A stretch of DNA of 64,000 nucleotides from Balamuthia mandrillaris (Eukaryota > Discosea > Longamoebia > Balamuthiidae): assembly GCA_031835245.1 (NCBI GenBank), contig JAVKOQ010000116.1, forward strand, positions 62,001 to 126,000, read 5' to 3'. This document shows, one piece after another, positions 29,206-42,028 of this stretch. Position 1 is the stretch's first letter. The number at the start of each line of letters is the position of its first letter. The notes below the pieces were generated by a model. The model was not told the DNA's origin. It saw only the letters and a list, made by a program, of their open reading frames with translations, and did no database searches. The position numbers and the translations under genes are program-made.

Positions 29206-31771
29206 TTAGGAGGAGGAAGAGGGGACGATGTGAAAGATGGAAGCGAGGATGGACTGGCAGTGAGGCAGGAAAGCAGCATCGCCGCACACGAACTGTATGG
29301 TGCGCAACGCAGAGTCCTCCCCTTCCGCCAATGCGTTCTCCACGAGGAACGTTCGCACCAACTTCACCACAGAGGTGGCCCCTTTCAGCAGTTGCACGTC
29401 CCGTGGGTGCATGTTGCTCCATGGTGACTTTGCGGAGAGAGAAGAGAAAGAGGAAGACGGCGAGGAAGCAGACGAGGAAGAAGGAGGAGGAGATAGCATT
29501 TGTGGGGAGGGTTGCGATGCACTTTGAAGGAAGATAGGAAGCGAGAGCGTCGCCACGTCGTAACGAGATGCAGTCAATAGGATGTTATGAAGGCCGGTTA
29601 GAAGTGGGTTCTTGCCTTCGTCGGAGATGTTGGTGTTGGTGCTAGAGTCTGCAACTAGATGGAATACCACATGTACTTGCTCCAAATTCGAATGCTTTGT
29701 GACGAAACAATCTCCTATTGTGTTATGTAAGAGAGGGAGAGAGAAGGAGAGAAAATAGACACGAGTAGAGACAGGATGGGAGAACAGAAGAGGGCGATGT
29801 TACCAGGAGAGAGGGGAGTTCCTTGCATAGCATGCCTCACTTCTTGCAACTGCTGGTGAATGTCTCCAAAATGAAACTCCGGGGCTGATAGGCACGCTTG
29901 AATGAACTCTGAACGTTTTAACTTCACCGTCAGCCAATCGCACACTTCTTAAAGATGAGCAGAGAGAGAAACCTTTGTTCAGAGGCGAGGAATAGTTCAA
30001 ATGTTTGTCGACCAAAAGTACTACGGCATGAAGGGCGTGAGAGTACAAACGCCTCATAGAGAGCGCTCGCTGACCCATTCCCTCTGCCCGTTCCTTCTTT
30101 TCTCTGGCCAGAAACTCATTTTCGTGGCCGCGAAAGCTGCTGCCCCTGCTGTCCGACAACGTCAAAGCGTTGACATAGCAAAACTGGAGAGTGTCGCCCG
30201 AGCCCAACCGTACGTTATGCAAAGATTTCATGCGCCGTCCCACCAACACTGTGAACGTCTCCCAAATTGGAGGTGTAGTCCGCACACTGTCCATTGACCG
30301 CTGTAAATCTGTTTTGCTTCTATAAAGAAAGCAGCATAAGAAGAACAAGACGCAGAAGCCAAAAAGAAAATGATCAGCAAGGGCTAAAGAAAGCACGTGG
30401 ATAAAATAAAGAAGTACCCAAGTCGCTTGCTCAGATCCCAACTCGAAGAAGAGGCAGAAGAAGAAACAGAGGCAAAAGTTTTGCCACTATTCTGGGTTGA
30501 ATCGGCGATGACAGCTTTGGTTCCATCGTTTGATCTTGTGGAGGCTTCCGCAGCGGGAGCGTTTCCTTCGTTATTGCTCTCTTGCTGCTGTGGTTGCGAA
30601 AGCTGTTGTTGTTTGTGCTTTTGAGAACCGGACGATTTCTTCTGAGGTGAAGATGCTGACTTTCCACGCAACAATTCTTGAATGCCACTTGTTTCAGCTG
30701 CTGCTGTTTTTCTTGTGGATGATGGTGCTTTGTTTGCATTGTTGTTTCTGTTTTTGTTCTTGCCACCTAACAATCTTTTACTGCCTCCTCCACCTTGTGA
30801 AGAGGAAGAGGAAGCGGTGATTTCCTTAAGCGAAGCCACCATCTGCTCCACCAAAGCCGCATTGGTGCTGTTGGTAGAAGAAGCAGAAGAAGAAGACCGT
30901 CTGTCCTTCTCAGCAGCTGCAAAGCTCTCCAATATTTCGCAGTACTTTAGCTTCTGCTTGCACAGCAACTGCTGCAACTCCAGGTTTGCCCTGTTTTCAA
31001 CCACCTCCATCTCCGCAATGTGTTTGGCCACCAAGCCCGATATCACATTCTCCCTATCTCCCCCTTCTCCCCCTTCTCCTCCTTCTCTTGCTCCTCCACC
31101 GCCCTGCAAAGACAAACGAGCCATCTCTTCTGCTTGTTTCTCTTGCAGAGCGGCCAGCTCTGACTCCACTCTTGTTTGCAGGAGGACCAGCTGTTTCACG
31201 CAGACCTCCTCCATCTTGAGCAGCAGGGCGCGCCCTTTTGCGGTTCTCGCCGCTGTCATGTGCCATCGTGCCATCCGTTTCATTTCCAGCTGTTCTTCTG
31301 TCGGCTTTTCCTGCTGTTTGTTTTTGTGGATGATGCAAGCAGCAAATAAATCAAGTGAAGAAGAAGAAGAAAGAAGAAAGAAGAACAAGAAAGAGAAGAA
31401 CGAAGAAAGAACAACGAAGAACGAAGAAAGAAGAAGAACAAGAATAAGAGCAAGAAGTGAACCTTGGTGCCAAAGTTTCTGTGACGAAAGACGAGATTCC
31501 ACTCGTTGATGTGGTGCATGGAGGCCTTCTCGCTGTAGAGAAAAGTGCTGAGGGCAGGAGGACACTCCCCGCACTCCTCCTTCTTCAGGTAGTGCAGGGC
31601 GGAGAGGATGGGCAGGTGGAGGTAGCAAGGCACGTCCCTCAGGCCCTCCTCCACGAACATGCTCTTCATGCCATCGTTGCCGTCCTCCCCAGGGAAGTCC
31701 GCGTCAAAGTTGGGGAAGGTGACCACCACGAACTTCTTGCCCACCTGGAAGCGCAGCGTGACTTGCGCCAT
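29206..31771 (-). CDS. FERRY3: FERRY complex subunit 3 (C12orf4) homologue, multi-exon
   Basis: In animals FERRY3 is part of the five-subunit FERRY complex, a Rab5 effector that links mRNAs to early endosomes. The N-terminal exon has ATG at 31771; the LRDVPCYLHLPI block parallels the LPCFIE region of C12orf4. A coiled-coil middle follows (MEEVCVKQLVLLQTRVESEL, VISGLVAKHIAEMEVVENRA), then a Ser/Lys/Gln-rich low-complexity insert at about 30430-30800. The conserved C-terminal half is the strongest evidence: MKSLHNVRLGSGDTLQFC, HALHAVVLLVDKHLN, EQVHVVFHLVADSS, GLHNILLTASRYDVATLSLP and the terminal LRTIQFVCGD / ILASIFHIV. The stop is at 29206-29208. At least one intron contains a GAA-rich (TTC on the coding strand) tract near 31358-31440. 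Confidence 0.82.
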
Positions 31772-32058
31772 TTTCAACCCAATGGGTGTCCTCCACCACC
31801 ACCACCACGTCTCTCTTCTCCTTCCTTCTCTCTTGCTTCCTTCTTTTTTATTATTAATTGTTTATTGTTGCTGCAACTATTATATACATTAATGGTACAT
31901 GAAGCCCCTTGTCTTAACACCTTGGTTCTTCTTGTCCTCCCCCCTCGTCTTTCCCGCCTCCTGGGCTTCCGCTTCAGCTTCGGCTTCATGTTCTGCTTCC
32001 TTCCGAGCAACGCACTCTACCTCCGATGGAATGTCCATGTGGATGCCGCTGGGCAACT

Positions 32059-32912
32059 CAGCCGAGCCCAAGCAAAACAGAGGAGGGCGCGACGTTGCCT
32101 TGAGAGAGTTTCTGGTAGAGGTCCGGCCTTAGCTGTTGTAGCTGCACCAACACTTTGGTCTGGGCCGGCAAACCAGTTTAGCTGCAACAAATGCACGTAC
32201 CGAATCCAAGAGCGTTTGGGGTCGAGTGGTACGGTCAGGAAAGAGTTCTGCAAGAATGGCTTGCTCTCCTTCGACGTCCGTATAACGGATAGGCACCGAA
32301 GTAAGTTCTTTGCAAGAACGAAGTTGCCAAGAGGGCACCCCACCGTTCACAAGACGACGTCGCAGCCAACGACCCCAGGCCAACGGGTGAGAGAAGTTTA
32401 TGATCCTCAAAGTCGAGGAAGGTGTCCGCGAATTGCAAACATTCTTTTGGGGTCGAAGTCAGCCTCCCCAACATCTCCTCCAACATCTCCACAGAGGTAG
32501 CCATGCTAGCGCGGTATATGAGGGCGCGTGTGTTCTCCTCGTCGGATTGGGTTCTGCATAGGTAGGTGAAAGGCATCTCGGTCTCGTGCCCTTGCATCTC
32601 TTCCTTGCTTATCTTGTTGGAGTGTGTTTTTTTTTTTGTGTTTGTTTTGTTGTTTAGTTTTGTTTTTTGGTTTAAGTTTGAGCATTCACCCCGCTATCAG
32701 GAATTCTTTGGTTTTGCCTATCTCTTGGGTGAGTTCTGAATGCTTCCGCAGGTTGCGAATGCCTTGTTGCTATGGTGCAGCTGCTTTCGCACGGCCATCA
32801 ATCGCCTCCCTTCCGTAGCGTGCAAACTCGCCAGCCCAAACTCACCGACGCACCCTACCCCACCCAAGAGGTTGGCAGAAACCTCCCTTTTCTGCTTGGG
32901 TAGCACCTGCAT
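32059..32912 (-). CDS. Unrecognised small helical protein, four or more exons
   Basis: I do not recognise this protein. A consistent model starts at ATG 32912 (MQVLPKQKREVSANLLGGVG), joins across an 83-bp intron (GTGAGT..AACAAG) to GIRNLRKHSELTQEIGKTKE, then across an intron with GTGAATG to KEEMQGHETEMPFTYLCRTQ and on to about 32430. Another frame resumes with RYTDVEGEQAILAELFPDRT, and a 41-bp intron (GTACGT..CCCAG, with a CTAAAC branch-like site) leads to the C-terminus TKVLVQLQQLRPDLYQKLSQ and stop at about 32059. The join near 32350-32430 could not be resolved. A 5' non-coding exon probably ends at 32980 (TTTTATG before GTAAGT). It is divergent with PPP1R7. Confidence 0.5.
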
Positions 32913-32932
32913 GGTTTGATCTGGAAAAGAAA

Positions 32933-32988
32933 TTTTCAAAGCCACCAATCAAAAATCAAAGCAACAGGTGTACTTACCATAAAAGGCG
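32933..32988 (-). repeat. Shared 55-bp segment, copy 1 (5' leader intron of the unknown small gene)
   Basis: It matches 58969-59023 almost throughout, including an exact CCACCAATCAAAAATCAAA and ACTTACCATAAAA. On the minus strand it reads ATG-GTAAGT followed by TTTGATTTTTGATTGGTGG. Here it acts as a 5' splice donor region ahead of the acceptor at about 32921. Confidence 0.6.
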
Positions 32989-33057
32989 AGTAATACAGTG
33001 ATCTCGATCAATCAGAGGGCAGAAAAAGAAGTAGCAGCAGAAAGAAGCAAGCAGAGG

Positions 33058-33637
33058 ATGGAAGGAACGAAACACGCGGCCCAGCGGGAAAGAGAGGACG
33101 GGCTGGAGGAGGCAATACTGGACAGGTCCAACAAGCCGGGGGCCATTGGGGAGGGCTACACCCTTCGCCCTTCCTTGCGGGAGCTCTTCCTCACGCACAA
33201 CCGCATCGAGAGGATCGAGAGGTTGGACGCCCTGACCCACCTGGAGGTGCTTGGCCTTCGTCAGAACCTCATCCAAAAGATAGAGAACCTGTCCCACCTC
33301 AAAAACCTGCGCGAGCTGGAGCTCTATGATAACCAAATCCAAAAGATTGAGAACCTTGACTTGCCCAACCTTACGTTCGTACTCTTCTGCTTCTTCTTCT
33401 CCTTCTTCTCTTCTTCTTCTTCTTGTTCTTGTTCTTGTTCTTCTTCTTGTTCTTGTTCTTGTTCTTCTTCTTCTTCTTCTTCTTCTTCTTCTTTTTCTTC
33501 TTCTTCTTCTTCTTCTTCTTCTTGTTCTTGTTCTTCTTCTTCTTCTTCTTCTTCTTCTTCTTCTTCTTCTTCTTCTTCTTGTTCTTGTTCTTGTTCTTGT
33601 TCTTCTTCTTATTCTTCTTCTTCTTGTTCTTCTTCTT

Positions 33638-33668
<31 letters not shown>

Positions 33669-34670
33669 TGCTGGCTTTTTCTCCTTCTGTCATATAAAAC
33701 AGGCATTTGGACCTTTCGTTCAACCCATTGCGCTGCATCGAAAACCTGCAGCACGATCAGTTGCCATGCCTTAAAGAGCTGTACCTCATCAGCTGCAAGA
33801 TCAGCAAGATAGAGGGCCTCTCCTCCCTCACCACTCTCACCACCCTTGAGCTAGGTTCGAACAGAATCAGGGTGAGCCTTTACCCTCCCCTTTCTTCTGT
33901 TCTCGCTTCCTTTTCCTCTATCCTATCCCCATTCCCTTGTCGCTGACCATCAACCCTAGAAAATAGAGGGGCTGGATAGCTTGGTGCAACTGGAGAATTT
34001 GTGGTTAGGCTCCAACAAGATAACCCGTGTGGAGGTACCTCCAGCTGCACCTATGCTTGTTTTTCTTTGCTCCTCTTCCGTTTCTAGAAACTCATGCTCT
34101 CCCTTTCATTTATGGCTTTAGGGATTGCAACACCTCACCAGTTTAAAGAAGTTGAGTCTGCAGGTGAATTTTTTTTTAAAATGTTTGCTGTAAATCGTTT
34201 CACCTAACTCCGCGGTACCAATCTCAGAGCAATAGGCTTACAGAGCTTTCCGGTTTTGAAACGCTCATTAACCTAGAGGAGCTTTATCTCAGCCATAACG
34301 GTATCGCTACTATACAGGGCCTTGAAACTTTGGTGCCTATTCTATTTGATCTCTCCCTTTCTCCCTCTCTCTCGCCAGAAGATGCTCTCTTTAATCTTTG
34401 AGACCTGAGCTTTGCGTGCTGAAATACAAGCAACCCTGATGGCGACTTTCTCTTTTTTTTTTCTTCTTGTATTTTGGTTATTCTTTATCTGACTACTTCT
34501 TACTTTACTTGGCGGTGATTCCAATGTGTTATTCCACAGACCTCGTTGCAGATTTTAGATATTTCGTCGAACCGGATTGCTCGTCTTGAGAACGTGACTC
34601 ACCTCTCCTCACTCCAAGAGCTTTGGGTATGGTTTTATGAGCTTTTCCTCCTGGCGTCCCTAATTTGAGC

Positions 34671-34705
<35 letters not shown>

Positions 34706-34915
34706 GTCTCTTCGTTCTCCAAAAAGATGAACAACAACCAATTGGAGAGCTTTGAGGAAGTGGAATCGTTGGTATGCTTGAAGGAGCTGGAGACAGTCTA
34801 CTTGCATGGCAACCCGCTGGCCCAGGACACCCAATACAGGCCTAAAGTTATACGTGCACTTCCCTCCCTCACCCAACTTGATTCCAGTATGGTCATTCGT
34901 AACATTCCCAAATGA
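33058..34915 (+). CDS. PPP1R7: PPP1R7/SDS22, leucine-rich-repeat regulator of protein phosphatase 1
   Basis: SDS22 binds the catalytic subunit of PP1 and helps its biogenesis and nuclear function. Exons read by frame continuity: 33058-33374, 33703-33871, 33960-34034, 34122-34163, 34228-34332, 34540-34626, 34727-34915. Tandem 22-residue LRRs with the SDS22 pattern run from about residue 40 to the end (LRELFLTHNRIERIERLDAL, LRELELYDNQIQKIENL, HLDLSFNPLRCIENL, LENLWLGSNKITRVEGL, LEELYLSHNGIATIQGLETL). The C-terminal cap (ELETVYLHGNPL, QYRPKVIRALPSLTQLD) is typical of the family. Length (about 324 aa) is normal. The first intron contains a long TTC tract. The start is the first ATG after an A-rich leader. 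Confidence 0.93.
33381..33667 (+). repeat. (TTC)n microsatellite in PPP1R7 intron 1
   Basis: About 285 bp of TTC with TTG interruptions fill most of the 328-bp intron (33375-33702). The spliced product keeps the LRR in phase, so the tract is not coding. Confidence 0.92.
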
Positions 34916-35067
34916 TGTGCTTATCTCATTTACTCTCCTCTCTCTCCTCTTCTTCTTCCCTAAACTAAAAATAAGATAAGGCATTCAATGTATAAACGTT
35001 TTATTCATACGACAAAAACAAGGAGTTAAACGAACTCGTAGTTGAGTAGGAATGCATCCTTCCGTGG

Positions 35068-38000
35068 CTAAGGGAGTGTATAAGTGATGAGGTAGTCAGG
35101 GTAGGCGTGGTTAAGAGTGTAAATCATGAAGACCTTGCTACCGTTCGTGTGGCCAGAGACGCTGTCATAGTCCTCCACAAAGCCAAGCGAGTTAGAGGTA
35201 CTTTTTTGTGGCGGTTTGGTGAGAGCCCGGTTGCTCTGTAGCTCAACGTTGTCACCTACCAACACCTTGACGAGGAACATCTGTTTGAGATTATCGCTGG
35301 TGGTGTGGGCATAGTCGTGGGAGTAGCTTGCGTTGAGAGCAAAGTAATTGGCCAGACCCCATAAGCCCTGACGACCGGAAACGCGCATATCGAAGCCCTC
35401 CTGTCCGTTGTAAATGCAAGAGGGATGGGCAGTGCGTGTACCATGGAAGAGAAGGCACTCGTTGGCATCCCCTCCGTTCTTAAGAATAAGAACGGAGATG
35501 GCCTTGCAGTTGGCGTATTTCTCCCACAGCCATTTGTTTTGCACTCGCTCAACGCTGCGGATGGAGACCGTCGGCATCGTGATCTTCATTTGTTTCTCCA
35601 CTTGCTGCCACTCCTCACCAGTCGGCTGGATGGGGACCAGCACACAGGTTTGGGTTTGTGGCTCCCATTGTCGTGGGAATGCTACCCTGTGGGATCCGAT
35701 GGCCTTGTAGACCAGAGGGGTTATTTCGGATTTGGCCTGTTGGAGGGTGCTTTTGGGGCCTTCGAGCTGAAGCGCGGGAGAACCATCCAACTTCTTGCAA
35801 ACGCTTATTGTCACGAAGAATCTCTGGGCAGTTCTCTCAAGTTCCTCAAGGTGGGCGTTGGTGAGCTCTCCTGGCAGCTCGAGTTGAGTGGTCGAGCGTT
35901 GCTTTTGCAGCAATGTTTCGAATTTGCTTAGCCCTTTGGAGAGTTCCGTTTTGAGCCCAATGAGTTCCACCGGCACCATCTTTACCCGTTCTTCCGCCTG
36001 GAGGCGTGGCGTTTGAGTGCCATCGTCTTTAGCTCTATCACCACTGCTGGCCTCAATGTAATCCAGCAGTTCCTGTTCCAGGTTGCGTGCCCTCCGCCGC
36101 ATACGATAACGGGTGCCGCTGGCATCAATGATGTTATGAGCAAAGATGGCTTTACATTGCACCGCGTGCCAACTGAAAAGAACCTCAGTAAAGTTGCGAT
36201 TCACAGCAATCTCCAGCTGTTGCTGTTCCATGGGACCAAGCGCCTCCCACCCTGCTGAGGTTTCAACCTCCCACACGAACTGGCTGGCAACGTCCTTGGG
36301 GGTACGTTTGATGGGTCTTGGGTTGGCTCGGTACTTTGTGTTGATCTCGGGCATGGCGTCGAAGTCGATCTCATAGGTGAACCCGTTCTTTTGTTTGAGG
36401 AGGTCGCCTGTGACCTCCACCTTGCCTCTTCCCTGCTGCTTGTTGTAGGCCACTTCAATCTGGTAATTCTGGTCTGGATCAAAGTCGGTGAAGGTGCCAT
36501 CATTTTCTCGCCAAGACCACTGATAGGCCAGTTCTTCAGGAGCTTTCAGCTGGGACACAGTCCGCACCTTGCACGTCTGTCGCAAGTTTTTGGCTTCTTC
36601 GTGCAGGTTGGCTTGCCAGAGGGCCACCACGGACGGCTTTACGTCGCACAGCCTAATGGTCTGCAAGGTGGAAGCCGTATTACGTGTCAGGTATGTCAAT
36701 ACAGCCTTCACTATCGTTTCAGCGCAGAGAGCCTCCGGAATGCCATAGATCCCAGAGCCGTTAGCGGGGAGCGAAACAGATTGCCAACCCTGTCCATCCG
36801 CCTCTCTGAGTGAGGCCGTAACTGCCTTTTGCAACAGCAGCAGCTCCTTCTCGCCTCCATTTCCCCAAATTGGAGCAACGGCGTGGATCACCCCTTTGAT
36901 GGGAGATGGGAGATCCCCTGCAGTGGTTACCACCGCTTCTCCTGTCGCAACTTGGCTGCGTTGCTGAATGAGGCGCTCACATTCCTCCCTGAGAGCATTA
37001 CCGGCTTTATCTGCAATCTTCTTAGCAACGCCGCCTACATGGTTAAGCTTACTATTGGCAGCGTTGACGATGCACTCCACTTGCTCCTTCAGCAGATTGC
37101 CCTCCACGACTTGAACGGTGCAGGTGCGGTCAGAGAGAGCCCTATACGTCAGCTCAGCAATCACTCGATTCTTGTCATGCTCCGGGAAGTTGAGATAGAT
37201 GCCAGTTTCGTTGAAGAACTTGTGCGCCTTCCGCCAACCATTCTTCGTGAAATTCCTTGCCACAATTGTGAGAATCTATTTTGCAACCAAGAATGACAAA
37301 AGCAACCTCGTCAGAAAAAAGCTAGCTAGCTTTCAGAAGAAAATAGAGATAAATAACCTGTGTTGTCTTCGTGCCAACAGCGGCGCGCAAGTCTTGCAGC
37401 AGATCCTGAAGCGCGCGTCGTGCGGTTTTAACGTTGTCTGGAGTTCCACGCAAAAAGATCTCTCCACTTCTGAGCTTGTGTTGACGGGCAAAGGCCACAT
37501 GGCACTGCTTTTGTATGTCCATATAGCGTCGATTGAAAGTTGACACCTGTCTGTTCTCCAACAGGTTGTGAAGATAGGGGGGAGTGAAGCCAAAGGGCTC
37601 TGATATCACTCTTGTATTTGCCAGTAAAGCTTGTAACGCTTGAACAGCTTCGGTTGCATCATCTGGATTGCGTGACCTCAACTCGACAGCCTTGTTGTCG
37701 TCATCCAGTCTCAACCACGTGAGGTTCCATTCCTTTTTGAATTTGTAGAGATCGATCTTCTTTTCTTTCCATATTAACCTAGCAAGCTGGGTGTAGGTGG
37801 AGGGGTCTTCGGGCTTCCAAACCATAGGTCCTGCGCAGAGTTTTTTGATCTCGTCTTCTACTTCTGCTATCATTTTGTCGTTGGTACCAAGTATTGTGAT
37901 CTGCATAATAAGCTAAACCTATAAGTCGTACGTCCCTCAAAGTCATGGAGGAGGTGGAGGAGGAGGGGGTACCGTGAAGCCCTTTGTTCTGCTTTCCTCA

Positions 38001-41000
38001 ACATTGATGTACACGTCGTAATTGTCTTCCAGCTCACGTCTGGCTTCTTTAATGTCGTTCCTATCCACCTTTTTCTTGGGGTCGAAAGAGATAACTCTGG
38101 GAGAGCGAAGTTTCTCGCACATTCGCAAAATGTCTCTTTTAGCTTGCTCCACATTCGATCGAAAGCCTTTCATGGTGAACAACTCGCGTGACTTGTCCTC
38201 TTTTGGGCCGAAGAACAGGTTGTGTTGGCTTTTGAGGCTGCGAATCTCCTCCTTTCTCTTTGCGTTGAGGTACTGGAAGCGTTCTTTCGTCAGGGTGACC
38301 TCTTCTTCTACCACGGTGCCTTTGTCAATAAAAGTTCTTATCTCTCTCTCCACAGTCTCAACTGATTCCGCAGAGAAACCCCTTAAGTCGATGCGTCCCT
38401 TCAGATTTTTGTTGACCATAACAGCATGCCGCTTCACGCAAAGCGAGGTGTTGTATCGTTTGACAGCAGGATGTTCTCTAGAGGTGAACGAGATAGAGGA
38501 ACTGGTAACAGCTAAGCTCTCCAGCAACTGCTTCACGTGAGCCTGACTTCCCATTGGATGATAAACAAGCGCCGTCACTGTCGCTGAGCGAGCAGTTCCG
38601 AATCTGGAGTAGGTTATTGGCTGGCTGTTTCTATAACAGAAATCCTTTTTGGGCACCGTCGCATAGCGAATGTTTTGCAGTCCTTGTTCTGCTTCGTCGT
38701 CATCTTCTTCTTCTTCTTCGTAAATCTTTTCCTCTTCCTCCTCTTCATTTTTGTAGAAAATAGAGGGTGTGCTGTGTTCGGCAGATTTGTCACGGAAGAC
38801 GACTACCCTAGCGGGTACCTTTCCACGTAACTGTTGCACCAAGAATGCCTCGAGAACCGGCACAAGAGGGCCACTCACCCCGCTCACCTCTTTTCTCGTC
38901 TCAAGAATATCGTTGATGAGGTGCTGCAACGTTGGGTTTAGGTCCGTTAGGGCGTCGCGGGGACCTTTCAGGCAAACTTGGTCAGGTTTCGGAAACAGCA
39001 CCTTCAAGCCCTCTAGTTGCCCTCTTCGGACTAGCTCCGGCAAAGCATACTCCTTAAAGAACATGACCTTTCCTGGAGGCATCGAAAGCCTTAAAAACCC
39101 ATCCGTCGCGCCCAAGAGCTCGCGTATGCTCGCAAGGCAGGCAACCACAGCGTCTTGGGTCCCCGCCACGGCCAACTGCCCTGTTTCGCGGCAGTGTTGG
39201 AGGTTCACATCGAACTCTTTGGCCAGTTTCTGCAAGTCCTGGGAAAGGCGATAAAAGTCTTGCGGAGGAATGCACTCTGTCCGGTCCACTACCAACTCGT
39301 TACGTAGCTGGGTAGCGTAGCCTTGGATGGACTGCGCCTCCTCGGCTTCTCCTCGAAGAACGTAGGAGATCTTGTTGCCGTCTCGCCAGCTCACCAAGGC
39401 GGTCGTCTTGCTATCTACGAATGAGCGACCCGACCGCCTCTGGAGGAGCCTCGCTTACTCGAGGAATTTCTCTTCCTACCACCAAGATTTATGGTGCCAA
39501 GTTTGGATGCTCCATCGTTATCGAGTGGATAGGATGGTGATCGGGTCGGTGATTTTGGTGAGGAGGGCTTGGTAGGAGTGTTAAGGAGTATGGTTACGTT
39601 GTATTGCTCTTCGGTTGCTTTTATTTCAGCTCGCTTCTTCTTTAAGTAGTAGATCTGAATGGCCTCCAGCGTCTCTGTTTTTATCGCCCTCTTGTCCGAC
39701 AATCGTCTCCCTGCTTCAACAGTTACCTGTAAATGGAGAGTAAGCATTGAGTGGTTGCACTCTATAGAGAGCGGGATTGTTTATATTTACCTCAGTACCA
39801 AACAGAAAAAGCTTTCTCGCACGGCCCAAAGCAACGAATGCTTGCTCATTAGAAACAGGGACTCTAATACTGTCGGACCCTATTTCAATTTGTCCCACTC
39901 GAGATCCGGGACTAACAGTGGTAAATGCTTGTATGACGGCAGTGGATACTTGTCCTTTAGGCTTATCTGGAAAAGAAGGAACTAGCGTAACCACCCAGTG
40001 AGGCACTTCGCCTTCAAATGGAGAAATTGGGATCTGCAACGAAGAGAGATGCGTTTGAATATGAATGCTCGGGTGATAAGATGCATGTAGGTTCAAACCT
40101 TCATTCCTAGGACGTCAACATGCTTTTTGGTAAGGAGCTGTTGATAGAGATTGTGGTCACTTATTTCTACGTATACTTTCCCGTTGCGATGGGTTATGAA
40201 TGCTTTCTTGTCCGACGCAAGCAGGACGGCTTGGAGTGCACTGATTCCTTCCGAGTTCATTGTGGGAGGGAGAGCTGCCACAAGTTTTAGGCTTGCTCTT
40301 GTAAAAGGGTTGAGAGGTCGGGCAAGCGGCTCCTGTATTTGCAAAGGGTTAGTGACATAACCAAAAATAGGATAACCCAGCTTGTTACCTTCTGTTCTGG
40401 TGGGGGTGATTTCACTGTGGTTATTGAAGGGGCGCTCGAGGGGGATAACACACGTAGATGGAGCAACCTAGCTTTTGCTTCGGTAGTTCGCAGATGAAGA
40501 AACGCTTCGTTCCTTCTTTTACTATAATACAATTCCTCAATTGATTCTTGCTCGATGTGCTGCATGACCGCAGCAGAGAGCATTGCTTCAGTTAGGTTTA
40601 GGTGAGAGGGTATTTGTAGTTTTACTCTCAGAGAAGAGCGCTTTAGCACTTTGACCTAACGTAAAAGTGAGCAACGTATTTTGGATTACAAGGTTTGATG
40701 AAATAGCAATACCTGCTCCCCGCGCAACAAGAAGGTTTGACCTGTAATTTCGTTAAACTCTTTTGTGGACAGCTTTATGAAGGCCTCGGCGTTTTCGTTA
40801 GTCTCCACATCATCCTCTTTCAATTCAACTCCAAAGCAGTTCAACCACATGTCAACCATTGTTTTGGCATCCATAGGAACAGGGAGGTAGAGGCAAGCTT
40901 CCTGCTTAGTGGCTGACTCTAAGGAAATGGAAACCTGCAAAACGAACCGTAAAGCAGTGTCATTAAACCTCTGGTTGCGCACCAAATAGCAAGCGTTTAC

Positions 41001-41831
41001 CTTGTTCCCCCTGATTATTATTTCTTTCAACTGAAGCAACATTTTTTCTTCGTCAGGAGAAGAAGGAATGATGGCAACCTTGCCTGCTGCGAGATCCAGG
41101 CGGATCTGTTCGCACGAAAGGTTAACGTCCTGGTAATAAAAGACCTTAGCAATTCCTTCCACCGTTGTCATGGGAGGTACATTGCTTAGACACACATGTT
41201 TGGCATCAGGCCTGTTTTTGTTCGAAGGAGAGCTAGTGGGAGTCAAGCACCATGTCAGAATACATAATGAGCAGGTTCAACGACCAGTTTACCTGTGTTC
41301 CTCGATACCGAATGCTCTTCTTGGATAGAAGCATTTCCGCATGCTCTTGAGCTTCAAACATAAGCACAACCTTTGCGCCCTCCTTATTAGCGGTTACCTT
41401 CATACCAAACGTCACTTCCACAAAGTCAACTAGTTCTTGAACTGTTCCACCAGACCATCCACTGACACAAACTTCAGCTAAGGAGTTCCTTTGATCCTTC
41501 TCCAGAACATCGTGAACAAAAATCTGACAGTAAAAACAAATGGCGTAAGCGCCGATCAACTATTATAAGAAAGAAAAGAAAACTAGCAGAAGAAGAAGAA
41601 GAAGAAGAAGAACAAGAAGAAGAAGAAGAAGAACAAGAACAAGAAGAACAAGAACAAGAACAAGAAGAACAAGAACAAGAGGAAACTTGAAAGCATAACT
41701 AACCCAAATTGAGTTCCGTGCGACTTAGAGGATGGAATTGTCTTGAAAAAATAGTGCTAAGAAGCAGAACAACGCTGTTCTTCCTGGATTTTAAAAAAAA
41801 AGGAGTCGACATTAGTAAAGAGGCAAGAGAG

Positions 41832-41863
<32 letters not shown>

Positions 41864-41988
41864 AGCAACGGACCTGCCGCAAGTCCTGACTTGAGTGAAG
41901 CGCAGAAGATCTAGAAGGTCGTGCAACGCTCTATCTAGACCTCCTTTTACTGTAGTGCCGAAAGCAAGTTCGTGTACCAACGCTATAT

Positions 41989-42028
<40 letters not shown>

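Noticed and set aside
28924-29427. 167-aa Cys/Leu-rich ORF over the GCTT repeat
   Set aside because: Low-complexity DNA between UBE4 and FERRY3, overlapping the FERRY3 3' exon on the other strand.
33371-33812. Poly-Lys/Arg, poly-Phe and poly-Ser ORFs in the PPP1R7 region
   Set aside because: They are translations of the intronic TTC microsatellite in different frames.
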